A program made the position numbers and the translations under genes. The notes beneath the pieces were generated by a model. That model saw only the letters and a list, made by a program, of their open reading frames with translations, was not told the origin of the DNA and made no database searches. Shown one piece after another: positions 23,009-33,801 of a stretch of 64,000 nucleotides of DNA (position 1 is the stretch's first letter; each line of letters begins with the position of its first letter). Source of the DNA: Steromphala cineraria (taxonomy: Eukaryota; Mollusca; Gastropoda; Trochida; Trochidae); contig OU744733.1 of NCBI GenBank assembly GCA_916613615.1, positions 35,751,939 through 35,815,938 of the forward strand, written 5' to 3'.

Positions 23009-23534
23009 CGTCAAAAACATTTAGCTAGGAATAACACTCCAAAGCGACTATGCATGGAAAAATCACATTGATGGTACTGTACGAATGGCCCTGTGATCAG
23101 TTGTCTGCGGAATACCTTTGATACGATGTATAAGTCTTATCCTGCTGGAATTTCACTATTGTTCGCAAATCATGGATAACTGTAAATCTCAACAATCGTG
23201 AATATTGGAGAATGTCGATCTTGATGTCCTAAGATCAATAGGTTGTGCTGTTCGTGACACAAGTGCTAACAACATTAACAATTAAACAATATGCCAATCT
23301 CTACAAAGTAGGAGATAATATCAGAAAGTAACCATTTTTTACAAAATGTTCTATAATGAAAACCAAAGCTACCTTTTTGATTTGATCCAGAATTCGGTTT
23401 ATGAAATTACAAACTACAATTTACAGTCAACGGCTTCTTATGCTGAATCGTTTTTACCTGATACAATACATTCATCGCATGCACCACCAGATTCCAAAGA
23501 GTTTTGTTCTCTGACCGAATTCCAAATTTAATCA
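23009..23534 (+). pseudogene. LINE-A reverse transcriptase (3' part)
   Basis: It resumes LINE-A after the insertion: LGITLQSDYAWKNHIDGTVR, then decayed sequence, FYNENQSYLFDLIQNSVYEI, NYNLQSTASYAESFLPDTI and a degenerate WN.LP region, ending EFCSLTEFQI. The NY.L(R)...SF.P.TI..W pattern is the usual C-terminus of this LINE group. The last 61 residues are identical in unit 2 (52609-52794). Several stops and frameshifts lie at 23096-23340. A dead copy. Confidence 0.75.
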
Positions 23535-24164
23535 ATGAATATTAAAAAGATTTATTTCGACTTAGACTACGGCACCGGATTCTGTCAAATGGGCGCCACT
23601 GCCTACACAAACATGTTTGTATCAACCTCAAATAGCAACCTATCTGTCATAGGATAGGCCATGCTTCGCCTGAAAATGCTTTGCGCTATGTTTTCAATTG
23701 TCATATGTATGATAAAGACAAATTCGGAATTTTTATACTGACGGTTAAAGCCTCGATACCCTACTAAATGGCAACAGAAACCTAAGCCACTGTAGAAATC
23801 ACAAGATTCATTGATTTCTAAAGGGGTGTTGAAAGAAAATTTTGAAGCCATGGTCGAAGATTATAACATTTTGGAATTTGGAATGGGGGGAGGGGTGCAT
23901 GCTCATTATTTTGAGGGAGTTTAGATTCTTGTCGGAGACAAAAATCTTTTATAACCTGGTGCAGTGTGGTCATTTTGGTGATTTAGTGGGTGTAAATTGG
24001 TAAAACTTAAAGTTGAGTTTGCTGTGCCCAGTTTGGGTTTAGTGATAGCCCTATCTATGTTTTTGTTTTCATTGTAGATTTTTAATTTATTTGATTGCTC
24101 GAGGAGTATAGATTTGGTGCATGAAGCAGTTTTTCAAGAAGAATATTACCTCTGCGCACGGGCT
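23535..24164. other. Intergenic, shared with unit 2
   Basis: The frame on the minus strand at 23603-23851 has no known domain. It includes a G-rich stretch (GGAATGGGGGGAGGGG near 23879). Confidence 0.35.
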
Positions 24165-24165
24165 T

Positions 24166-24505
24166 TAAAAGGAAAGTAGCATGATTTTAGGGAAATATAA
24201 GGTGATGTCAGGAAAATGAAAATTAATGGTACCAATTGAAAGACAATGTATTGAAACAAATGGAGCAGTAATAATTCAAATATGTAATGTAAAGTTCACC
24301 ATGCGATTCCTTTTTCTTACACAATGAATTCACACAAAACTGGTCGCCAATGGGCTTTTTGTGAATCTTTATAATTTGTTCTCTGACTTTTGATGATTGG
24401 CTTGTGTAATGAGATTTTTGTCTTTATCAAAATAATACATTAAGCATAAACGTACAATTATCAGTGAACAATTAAAAATATAAACTTTATAAAGACGATA
24501 CTGCA
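24166..24505 (-). mobile_element. piggyBac-type MITE, old diverged copy
   Basis: Reverse-orientation relative of the AGGGGCAGTAGCACG MITE: AAGGAAAGTAGCATG at the left after TTTAA, and a recognisable interior (ATGGAGCAGTAATAATTCAA, TGATTGGCTTGTGTAATGAG). The right end is badly decayed. The unit 2 copy is at about 53367-53705. Confidence 0.65.
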
Positions 24506-24639
24506 TTTTGTTCATTTCCGAATACACTGACACGAGTAGGTAACCAGAGGAGTATAATGGATTTGTAGTTTTGGTTAACATGTTGTATTTGGTGTAATAT
24601 TTGTAAATTCTTTCCCCGCGTGTTTTTTAATTTGCTTTA

Positions 24640-24822
24640 TGTTTAAGTGCTTCAAGCCCACTGGGTGAGTCAGAAAGGATAGTATTTTGGTGTATTCAAG
24701 TATGTTTGGGTTGTGAAGTGCATCCAGAATAGCAGAGAGAGCTCTGCCGTGAGGACAGATTGGCCATTTGGGAGATTGTGCACGTGGGAGTTTAGCGATG
24801 TCGTTGTTGCGTTCGAGTTTAA
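24640..24822 (-). pseudogene. LINE RNase H remnant (second type)
   Basis: On the minus strand one frame gives HVHNLPNGQSVLTAELS, and after a CT-repeat slip, AILDALHNPNILEYTKILSF. VLTAELSAIL.AL is the second core segment of an RNase H domain, with the catalytic Glu in TAE. A degenerate HPVGLKH follows where the TDS..GL.AL segment is expected. The first Asp segment is not visible. The unit 2 copy at 53850-54032 has the same CT insertion. Confidence 0.6.
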
Positions 24823-24955
24823 AGGGGCAATAACACGTTTTTAGGGGGAATATAAAGTGATGTCAGGAAAATGAAAAAAAGAAGGTTACAATCGAAAGAC
24901 AACATATTTACACTAAATGAAGCAGTAATAAATCAAATATATAATGTAAAGTTCA
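24823..24955 (-). mobile_element. piggyBac-type MITE, truncated half
   Basis: TTTAAAGGGGCAATAACACG followed by the MITE interior, then a break at about GTTCAGAAGCTC. The other terminal repeat is missing. In unit 2 (54038-54172) the end is closer to consensus (AGGGGCAGTAGCACG). Confidence 0.65.
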
Positions 24956-24956
24956 G

Positions 24957-25230
24957 AAGCTCTAAAGGAGTAAAATTTTAGAAATAGATAAGAAAAGAAG
25001 TTTAGATTTTGAACAGTATTGGCATAGAAATAAAGAAATGATAGATGATCTTAAAAGAAGAAAATATATAAAATAATAAAGAATAAGAGTGTTTTTAAAA
25101 AATTTGTTGGGATTAGTTTTGTGGCACTGTATGAAAATAGCGCTGTGGTACCTGAAACAGTAAAAAAGGATATTTTTAAGTGTATGGGAAGATTTCATAT
25201 TAATTGTTTTATTCATTTACGTATTTTTTG
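24957..25230. other. AT-rich DNA of unknown origin
   Basis: A plus-strand stretch reads VFKKFVGISFVALYENSAVV but sits among stops, and a minus-strand frame (24962-25216) is open over it. I recognise neither. Shared with unit 2 at 54172-54420. Confidence 0.3.
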
Positions 25231-25609
25231 GGAAAATTTGAGGAGTTTTATAATCAAATTTGAACTGTTTAATGGTTTAAATTATAGTTGAATAAATGTG
25301 GTTGAGTTATATTTATAGCTAATTGCAATTATTCATTTATGTTTGATATTGTATTTATTGATAAGGTGATAAAGAAGTAGTACTCATCTTGTTGGCTTGG
25401 GAGCCTATGTGCCTGTTTTTATAGGTGTCTTGGAAATTGCATAATTTGCATAAACCTTTTAACGCTTTACTAATTTTGTGGAGATATACCCCGTTACATA
25501 AATTAGTTAGTTACATCAACCTGTCTAAAGTTGTGGGAATTTGACACCCATATAAATTAAACATTTTTGTTATCCTTAGCTAGATAATTGTACCAGTGAT
25601 ATAGAAGTT

Positions 25610-26105
25610 TATGACTATTTTTTTTCATTCGCTTTGTATAGCATGCAGTGAGCTGAGTGAATCTGTTAACATAGCTATATTTCTGTTTTTGTAACCCTTA
25701 TACAGATTCAGTGCTTGTTGAATAGCTACATGTTCAGCTGTGAAGATAGAGTTTTTGTCTCGTAGTTTAAGTGATCTCTTCATCACCTGTGTAAGTGAAG
25801 GCTATCCCAGAGCCTACTCTTCTTTTTTTGTCTCTAGAACTGTCAGTCAAGATTTGAATATAATCAATTTGATTGTAGTTTTCCTAAATGTAGGCCTGAG
25901 TGTTACTGAGGTCGTTAGGTTTTGGATTGTTTTTATCTATGTGGTCTTTCAATTTGATATCAACTTGGAAATAGGGGATGTCTGGAGGTTTTAAAGTAAT
26001 ATTCGTATATTGGTCAGAGGTAATATCTGTGGTATCAAGTTCATATTTGTCTTTGTGTTGGTATTTGTTATTCTTTGGTTGAAGTTTAACGTCTTCTTCC
26101 ACCAT
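25610..26105 (-). pseudogene. LINE RNase H domain remnant (first type)
   Basis: Read on the minus strand: a linker with KPPDIPYFQVDIKLKD (about 25990-25940), then IQILTDSSRDKKRRVGSGIA with the first catalytic Asp (about 25860-25800), one frameshift, then NSIFTAEHVAIQQALNLYKG with the catalytic Glu, and NIAMLTDSLSSLHAIQS with the next Asp (about 25660-25640). This order and spacing is that of an RNase H domain at the C-terminal side of a non-LTR ORF2. A stop follows IQSE. In unit 2 only about 80 bp around 54540-54620 remains. Confidence 0.75.
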
Positions 26106-27185
26106 TGGGGGATGTTGCTGACATGGGGCCTATGCCTATAGTTATTTAAAGAGAATAAGTAACAGTTCTATATGGAGAACCAATTAAATTATTTGACCGA
26201 CACATGTTCAATAAACTAATTAACTTTACAACACACAACGTCCATAACTTCTGACAAAACCATGTTCAGCTTAATTGAGTAAACTAATAAACTATTACTT
26301 CACTCATTTGTTATTTCTTTTTATCTAGAATGCTGACTTCATTGGATCTTTTTAAGATAACATACACCTTCTTGAGTTCAGCTTAATTAAGCCAATTATT
26401 AATTCATGACCTCTTTTGATCTGGAATACTGGATTCAGTACATGGTCCTTCGTGTAAAACAATACAATGGTTCTAAAAAGGGCCGTGACAAAATCCATGA
26501 TGCAGCAGTCCCCAAAGGAATCCTTTCAACAAGAACAGTAGAAGGAAGAAAGACGAAGATTGAAGGCACCTTGTACTCTGTACAACGATGGTAACCTTTC
26601 CATCTCCGATTTTATTACAGCAACCGTTCAAGACATCTGAGTGAACAAAAGCATTTTTACCAGAAAAAAACTTATTTTTCGGTGTCAATGCATATCATTA
26701 TTCCCCAATTATTGTAAGCTTTTCCTTGAATGTATCTATAAACCTGATTTTCTGATGCTTTTGTTTTAGGATAAGCATTTATATTGACTGATTGGCCTGT
26801 TAGTTGATAATTTTTCTAAGTTAATAAATGTATTATGTTATCTTGTTTTGTTACGGAAATAAAACATTATTTTAATTAACAAGAACATTTAAATTTAAAC
26901 AGATATGGTACAAACTTGTAAAATTAAAGCAGTTGAAATGTTTTTGTTTTTTTATGTTACCATTTACATGGCAAAAACTGTCACTTGGCACACCGGGTAC
27001 AGTTTGACAGAAAAATGAATTCGTAACCTAAGACCACGTCCCTACCTAGTACTAGCACCAAAAATAATCAAGTTTCCCTTAGATATCCAAAGCAATTTCA
27101 AGAAAGCTTCATATACAATCCGTGTAATTCTCGTTAGTTACATCGATCTTAGGCAAATGTTTTCTGAACAAAGAGAATCAGGATA
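26106..27185. other. Unit 1 stretch missing from unit 2
   Basis: The block from about 25695 to 27190 has no counterpart in unit 2, where the flanks are joined near 54617. Frames at 26406-26594 and 26473-26688 show no domain. Confidence 0.45.
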
Positions 27186-27189
27186 CAAA

Positions 27190-27600
27190 GAGATATATGA
27201 AACTGTTAGTGATGAAACTCTTCCTAATGAGATGAATTCTATCAACAATTTGAACCACCTTTTTTAAGTATTTCTTTTCACAATATATTAACGTCTAAAC
27301 TTACAATAAGTATTCTTATATTATGAATTTTTCTACGTTTGCACTTTCCATGACTAGCTTAATAGCTTTAAATAAATGAAATAATGTCCAAGAGGAGCAA
27401 AATTTAACATATAAAGAAATTATCAGGCAAATTTTACAAACAATTCAAATTTTTCTTGCGGACATCTATGGGAAGATTCTCTCCACTATTTCCTTTTCTG
27501 CCCTAATTTCAATTTATAAAGATCAAATAAATATTTCTACAAAAACGGTTTGATTAGTATACTATTCTACATGATGATCAATATTTTGGCGAAGTAAATA
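27190..27600 (+). pseudogene. LINE 3' remnant (CSCGH type)
   Basis: The frame TLPNEMNSINNLN near 27215-27255 matches the W..LP.E.....N.L segment near the end of a non-LTR ORF2. About 150 bp later, NNSNCSCGH-WEDSLHYFF-CPNF type sequence follows (best seen in unit 2 at 54830-54915), a C-x-C-G-H ... ED..H zinc-like segment. A poly-T slip breaks the frame after HYFF. In unit 1 the first Cys of the pair is already mutated. A dead, 5'-truncated copy. Confidence 0.6.
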
Positions 27601-28940
27601 ATCAGAATATTCTTTAATCTGTTTATAAATACAAGATTCACCACATTTTAAGTTATTATAAACGTTTAAATTTAAGTTATTATAGAAATCCTAAATTCTA
27701 TATATCTTGATGATTATCCACCACTTTTTAGTGTGTGCTTTTTGTTGGCCTACATGCATGTGGTATTACTAATTTAGTTTCTTTGTAAATTTTGATTTGT
27801 GTTATTGATTGTATATTGTCATATTTAATGGAGTGGCACTTATAAAAGCTTAAAGCTTGCTGTGCCCATCCATATTCATGTCAATTTTTCATGAATAAAA
27901 ATAGGCTAAATCAAGCGGAGCAGTATCAAATAATGTTGATATAACATCACAGCACTAAAGTAATGATGTAATAAAGAAATATTTTTGTTTGGAATCGTCA
28001 GCCTGTTCTGATATGTAATTGACACTTTAATTAACCATTCTCTCTCTGTAATTGCTACCGATCGATCGTGTAACGTTTATAGAGAACAGAAATAAATATG
28101 ATATGTTGTCATTATGTGGTTTAAACATATTTTGACATTATGTAAGTTGAACGGCCAACAAGCTCCGAAGAGCTTACATAAGGCATAAGTAAATATTAAT
28201 TATAGATAGTGTCGCATTCAAAATCATACAATTCAACTTTAACGAGTTTTCATTATGTAATCAAATGAAATATCAAAGTATAAATGTTTGATTTACATGC
28301 TGTTAACTGTTGCATGTTGCTTAGTGTAAAATTAATGTTTAAAATTTTTTTTATTTTAATTAATCTTAGTCATTTTCTGATTTCCATATTCATTGATTAT
28401 TCTTCAATTTCAAACAACACTTTTAATGCAGAAAATTAAAATAACGTTCTTTCAGTTCGTCGGGTTCGCAATTTAAAATTTTGAAACCTGAAAAATAAAA
28501 ATTGTGTTTTAAATTTGAACAATGGATCAATATTTTAAATAGAATAGCGCCATGGTAATCAAATCAAAACTTTGGCAACTATGATTTAATTTTAAGTTAC
28601 ACGTTTATATACATTGAGTAATGATAATTTTTCTATTACAGATACATACATTCACAGAAATATCTCCTAGGATTTCGTTTCCACTTAATTATCCCGATAT
28701 GAATCCCTTTACAAAAGCAGTTGACAAAACAGACTTTTAAGGACTTTTGTATGATTTTTAAGGATAATGTAATACATCATTGAGATTTGCTAAGTAAAAT
28801 AACTTAGTTACTTTGGAGATGTTTGGAGCTGTTTTTCACTTGGGTCCACAGACCTAAATGTTTTTTAAAGGGAATTCTGGGGCTATGGCCAAATATGTAT
28901 TGTCTGTTTAAATTTGGAAGTTTGGAATTTGTTGAATTAA
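27601..28940. other. AT-rich DNA shared with unit 2
   Basis: No gene seen. Unit 1 has about 170 extra bases near 27975-28150 and unit 2 about 60 extra near 55315-55370. Confidence 0.4.
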
Positions 28941-28942
28941 GA

Positions 28943-28972
28943 AGGGAGAGGGAGGGGACAGGGGAAGGGGAG
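28943..28972 (+). other. G-quadruplex-prone G-rich tract
   Basis: Five runs of three or more G separated by 1-3 bases (GGGAGAGGGAGGGG, then ACAGGGGAAGGGG). This meets the usual G3+N1-7 pattern. The unit 2 counterpart at 56184-56214 is even richer. Confidence 0.65.
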
Positions 28973-30214
28973 TGTTTTAGATTGTGTTTGTTTTAAGAAT
29001 TACCTATTTAAGGTTATGAGAGATCGGTTGGAGATCGGTTGGTCAGAGAGGGTATGGAAACAACATGAATAATCACAACTCTTTTTAGTAATTTAACTTA
29101 CCTCTATATTGAGTTTCCAGTTTCGCAAAGGAAGGAGATATCATGCACAGATTGAGTAATAAAAGACTTTTAAAATGTTACATTAATCCCTTTCAGATAT
29201 ATTGCTCACATTTTATTAAAGTCGAATTAACACACAGGACCACAGTAAAAGTTTTTACAACTCTTGCAAGTTATTGAATCTGATACTTTTCTTTGAACGA
29301 AAATTATACAACACTGTCAGTCAATCACTATCTATTGCTTTGTCTTTGCTGTGTAAGTAGGTTTTCTTTAACTGTTTTTGGCTTGAGGAAAGTTAACCAC
29401 TTTGGTTATAGTAAAACTTGCTTGTCAAAACAGAAAGATATGAGCGACCGAAATTTGATATATTTTGATGTTTTAGGACGTGTTCGAAAGAAAAGTTAAA
29501 TACTAGGCTTGTGATAGATATCATGATAATATTACATGCACATTGAACCCTCATAATATGACAATAGCTAATTCATTTTCTCATGTTGAATCGACTTGTC
29601 AAAATGATAGCGTTTCATGGATGATTGAACCTTATTCTTAAACTACATTCTAAAGGAATAATTAACTGAGTCCAGTACTAATCAAATTAAGAAGAACCTA
29701 AATAACGTGTCAACCCCTAGGGTTTTCATTTACCATGCATCTTGAAAGATCTCTATAAATAGTATTCCTACATTGTTTGATAAAATACTTAATATTGACC
29801 TTATCTTACATTTCGAAACAGTGATTTCTCGAGAGGTTTGAGCTTGTGGAGAAGCTAGACAAAATTAATATCTTACAATAGACAACTTATACATTGTATC
29901 AGAATAAACAACCAATGTTTCTGGTCTATTTCGTGTTCTGACCATAGGCAACATCTGCAAGAATTATCAAGTCCTTAGTTAAATATACACTGTGCATTGT
30001 CAATTTTGAAAGGAAGAAGTAATTGTCTCGATTGTAAAGAATACACTCGGTTCCTTGCTTGTTCGACCATTATGTGTCATTGACAGAAATAAATAAGAAA
30101 GCATCTGTAAGTGTCAGATAATTTGATCGTTATGACCCGTGACTTGTCCCTTAACAAAGAACACATTCTCCTTTCAAACTTGGGTAAATGAAAAACCTTT
30201 AAAGTTTTCCCTGA
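28973..30214. other. AT-rich DNA shared with unit 2
   Basis: The frames at 29293-29499 and 56645-56881 are related but differ in reading, so coding is unlikely. Confidence 0.4.
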
Positions 30215-31838
30215 TGGGGGAGTCACACTTGCGTTCATTTAATTAGTTAAACGTACTTCATTGAAAGTAGCCACAAAACCACTAACGTGCCGAAAATGAG
30301 TGCAAAATGAGTAAAACAAGGTTTCATTATTGGTTCGTTCACTATGTGTAAGTACGATTTAGTACAATGGATAACTACGTTCATTGAACAACTGACTAGC
30401 TACGTTTGTCTACGTTTAACAACGTTGATCTACATTTAAGAACGTTTATTAGTACAACTAAGTAGGTTGAACTACGTTGAAACACGTTTAGGTACGTCTA
30501 AGTACGTTAAAGTAGGGTAAATCACTGCGCTACAGTGGTGGGGTATATAAAGACACACGTTTATGTATTTCATTCTACCTCCACTTCGGACATACGTGTA
30601 TGATATTGACCGTGTAATGGCCTACGAAGGAGCAAGTCATGGACCCACCATCTTCATTGTTTTTGTCCCCCGCCGCATGAAGTGCGAAGCGGGGAATATA
30701 GTATTCAGCTTCTTGTTAGCACGTTATCTCGGTTTTGGTGACCGTGACCTAATTCTCAAGGTCAGGACGGGACTTTGACCAGTGTGTAAAGCTTTGTATG
30801 CGCGACATCTCACAAACCCTTCTACCTAGAGCCTTCAAACTTAGTATCTGTCTTCATTGGGTGAATACGCAGAAAACAGTCAGTTTGGTGACATTGACCT
30901 AATTTTCAAGGTCACCACAGGACTTTGACCAGTGTGTACAGCCTAGGTAGCTCAATAACCTTGACAGAGTAACTTTGAGACACCAACCGGCAATCCCTTT
31001 TAGTCAATTTCTCTCTTGCGGCGGGGGACATGGTCACGTTAGTGACAACTACTTGTTCTCTGCGTTTCGTCGTCCATTTCAATTTTGTTAATATAGAGAG
31101 CAAAACATATCATTTCTTTGTTGATAGAAGCTAATGCTGTATCATTTTCATCTTCCTTTCACTCATCCTCTCTCAGTTGTGAAATGAATAGTGTTAAAAC
31201 GCATACTAGCTGTCTCAGTCAATTGTGACCAAAGGTACAAATAAATAAATCTACCTATTTAGGCATAGTTTATCGTAGATGAACGTAGTTCTGCTTACTT
31301 AAGTGTAGTTAGATGTAGGGAAACGTACTTAAACGTCTAAGTCTAAATACGAAACGTACCAAAACGTAGTTACACGTAATTGATACCGTAGTTAACCGTA
31401 CTAATAACTAGTTTTGTGTACTTAAACGTTCTTCAACTCAGATGAAACTAGTGTAGTTTATAGTAGTTTAAAGTCGTCAGACGTAGTACAACGTTCTAGA
31501 ATGTACTTAAACGTACGAAAACGTACTCGATACCTAGTGAAGTGTAGTAAATCGTGGAAAAGTTGTACTACGTTAAAGAACGTCCTTAACTAGGTTCAAC
31601 TGCGATGAACTAAGTTCACCTTTTCAATTAACTACGTCCAATTACATTGAACTATGTTTCTGGAAACGTATTTCGGAAATGCTAAACTTTAAACATGTCC
31701 AAAAGTTAAATCACAAACTACGTTTGTCTCACGTCTATGTCTACGTTTTGAGCACAGATAACTAAGTATAACTACAGTTTACTGCGTTAAAGTACGTTCT
31801 GCATCACTACGTTCATAAACGTAAGTGTGACTGGGGCA
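30215..31838. mobile_element. 1.62-kb TIR element with ACGT-rich arms (unit 1 only)
   Basis: The left end TGGGGGAGTCACACTTGCGT and the complement of the right end, TGCCCCAGTCACACTTACGT, form terminal inverted repeats. Both arms (about 30240-30525 and 31255-31830) are packed with ACGT motifs, many exactly 10 bp apart. Unit 2 lacks the element (57677-57685). The flanks fit a 3-bp duplication TGA/TTA with one mismatch, so the target duplication is uncertain. No transposase frame. A second repeat is nested inside. Confidence 0.65.
30665..31035. mobile_element. Nested CCCCCGCC-type repeat
   Basis: TGTCCCCCGCCGCATGAAGT near the left and the complement of TTGCGGCGGGGGACATGG near the right are inverted. 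The left end itself folds (CCCCCGCCGC...GCGAAGCGGGG), like the hairpin head at 6682. Inside, a block with TGACCTAATTCTCAAGGTCA and GGGACTTTGACCAGTGTGTA occurs twice (about 30740 and 30890). It lies wholly inside the 1.62-kb element. Confidence 0.55.
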
Positions 31839-32049
31839 TTACCGAGAGGATTTAAAGTCTTATGCAAAATATCATGACCTTGGCTTATTTGCTTTTTCTG
31901 AAAAGTTTAACTGGGGTAACTTGTTTTACTTTTTAGTGTTGTTCATATGTCCTTTTCTTTAATTCATTCAGCTGACGTCATTACATTGAAGTCAATTACA
32001 ACACCTTTGTTATAAATGTTAGTCAATATAACATATAATCATTCGTTAA

Positions 32050-32391
32050 AGGGGCAGTAGCACGTTTTTGATAATTTTATATTTTAAAATTTTCACTGAT
32101 AATTGTAAGTTAATGTAAAATGTATTATTTTGACATTGTCAAAAATATCATTAAACAAGCCAATCATCCATAGTAACTATAGTAGTCAGAGGACAAAGTA
32201 TAAAGATTCATATAAAATCCATTGGCGGCCATTTTGTGTAAGAAAAGGGAATCGCATGGCTAAACTTTACGTTATATTTTTGAATTATTACTGCTCCATT
32301 TAGTTTAAATACATTGTCTTTCAATTGGAACCATTACTTTTCCTTTTCCTGACATCACCTTATATTCCCCCTAAAACGTGCTACTGCCCCT
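32050..32391 (+). mobile_element. piggyBac-type MITE in units 1 and 2
   Basis: AGGGGCAGTAGCACG at the left and CGTGCTACTGCCCCT at the right, flanked by TTAA (32046-32049, 32392-32395). The same insertion is in unit 2 at 57709-57997, shortened inside by about 50 bp. It therefore predates the duplication. Confidence 0.8.
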
Positions 32392-32395
32392 TTAA

Positions 32396-33425
32396 TAACC
32401 TTTAATTTGATCCATTTAAGCATCCATTGGGTATCCAAATAGGTACACTGCTACTGTTGTTGTGACACAGACATCTTGTTATATTGAGTGGGCAAAATGT
32501 AATTGGTTGTTGCCTTGTTTCAGTATCTGAAGTCTCTGGAGCCTTTTCTACATCACACTCAATCTTATATATAACCCTTTGATCCCAAACTCAATTGTAG
32601 CAATGAGAGGTGTGATCAGTTTCAGGCTCTCTTATCTGATGAGATTGGATCTGACATAACACATCTAGTGTAGCCGTTCTGTGTAATGTGATTTGTTTGT
32701 TTGTCATGCTTATGGTCAATGACAAATTGATTTCACTATTTTATTACAAGAAAAGTTAAGAATAACTCAAAATGACATAAGAAGTATTTGGTGTCATAAA
32801 TGTCCACCATTATTAATTCACATACATATTAAAACATACAATTTATCCGCAAGTTCTACGTGTTGTTGAAATTAATCATAATGAGACAAATGCCAAATCG
32901 GTGTATTAAAAAATGCAAGAATTTATTACACAGAAACAATGGCCAATTATATTTTGGAAGCAGACGGAATACACATTTTGGTTGATGGTATTTAATTGGT
33001 CTTGAAACTAAGATATGCTGAAAGGGAATCCTATTTTTAGGTCGGTTTCAAAATATTTTTACAGGCTGTTTTCACTGAAACATTTCACCGTCATAAAATA
33101 ACCATCTATTAATGAATATGTTATCCGAATATCATGATTTGCATATATGTTGGCAAACAAGGTATTTCACACGTTTCAAAGTGAATGACAATTTAGTTGA
33201 ATTCGAACAATGCTGAATGCGTTTATTCAACATTTGGCTATTTCCTTAATCATTCTTTGACGTGCAGAACTAATTGGAAAGAACTTAAGCTGTAAGATGA
33301 CTCTTTGATACCAGGTTGATCAAAAGGTTTGAAACATTAACTTTTTTTTATTATATCACCTGTTTTGAAGTTATTAAGTCATAAATACTTCGCGACTTTG
33401 GTGCTTAGGATGTCATCATTCTTAC
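32396..33425. other. Intergenic, conserved in unit 2
   Basis: No domain-bearing frame. If the exon-like frame at 33426-33597 is real, this would be the intron or region downstream of it on the minus strand. Confidence 0.35.
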
Positions 33426-33597
33426 CTTGTCGGGTGATGACTTTGATCTGCAAATAAGCTTCCAACTCAGCTTCATCTTCCATTTCATGCTTAAAGATAA
33501 ATGCAGTTCCATATCTTGACTTTTTCAAATTAAATGTAGTTCTACACAAGGCAATGTTATCTGCATTCTGATTTATTCTGTTCACGGTAAAACTAAC
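33426..33597 (-). CDS. Candidate single exon of unknown protein
   Basis: On the minus strand this 172-bp stretch is open and encodes about 57 residues of ordinary protein composition (VSFTVNRINQNADNIALCRT, then SRYGTAFIFK and DEAELEAYLQIKVIT). It ends in an excellent splice donor, AAG|GTAAGA, and is preceded by AG after a weak pyrimidine stretch. The unit 2 copy (59033-59203, 171 bp) keeps the frame and the donor. The two differ by one base just before the donor, so they would splice in different phases and at least one is probably broken. No family recognised. No further exon was found on either side. Confidence 0.3.
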
Positions 33598-33801
33598 CTC
33601 CAAATGTAATTGTAGTAGTGCATATTCATAATACCCAATTATTCTTCAAATACATTGTTCTTTAGACTGAACTCTTTCTCTTCATTAAGCATGTACAACA
33701 TAATCATGCAGAATCTTTTAATTGCCTTATTCAAAAGACGTTGCTCCTATAGGGCAATTATAAGGAAATTATATATATTTATATTATATATATGGAAATT
33801 A

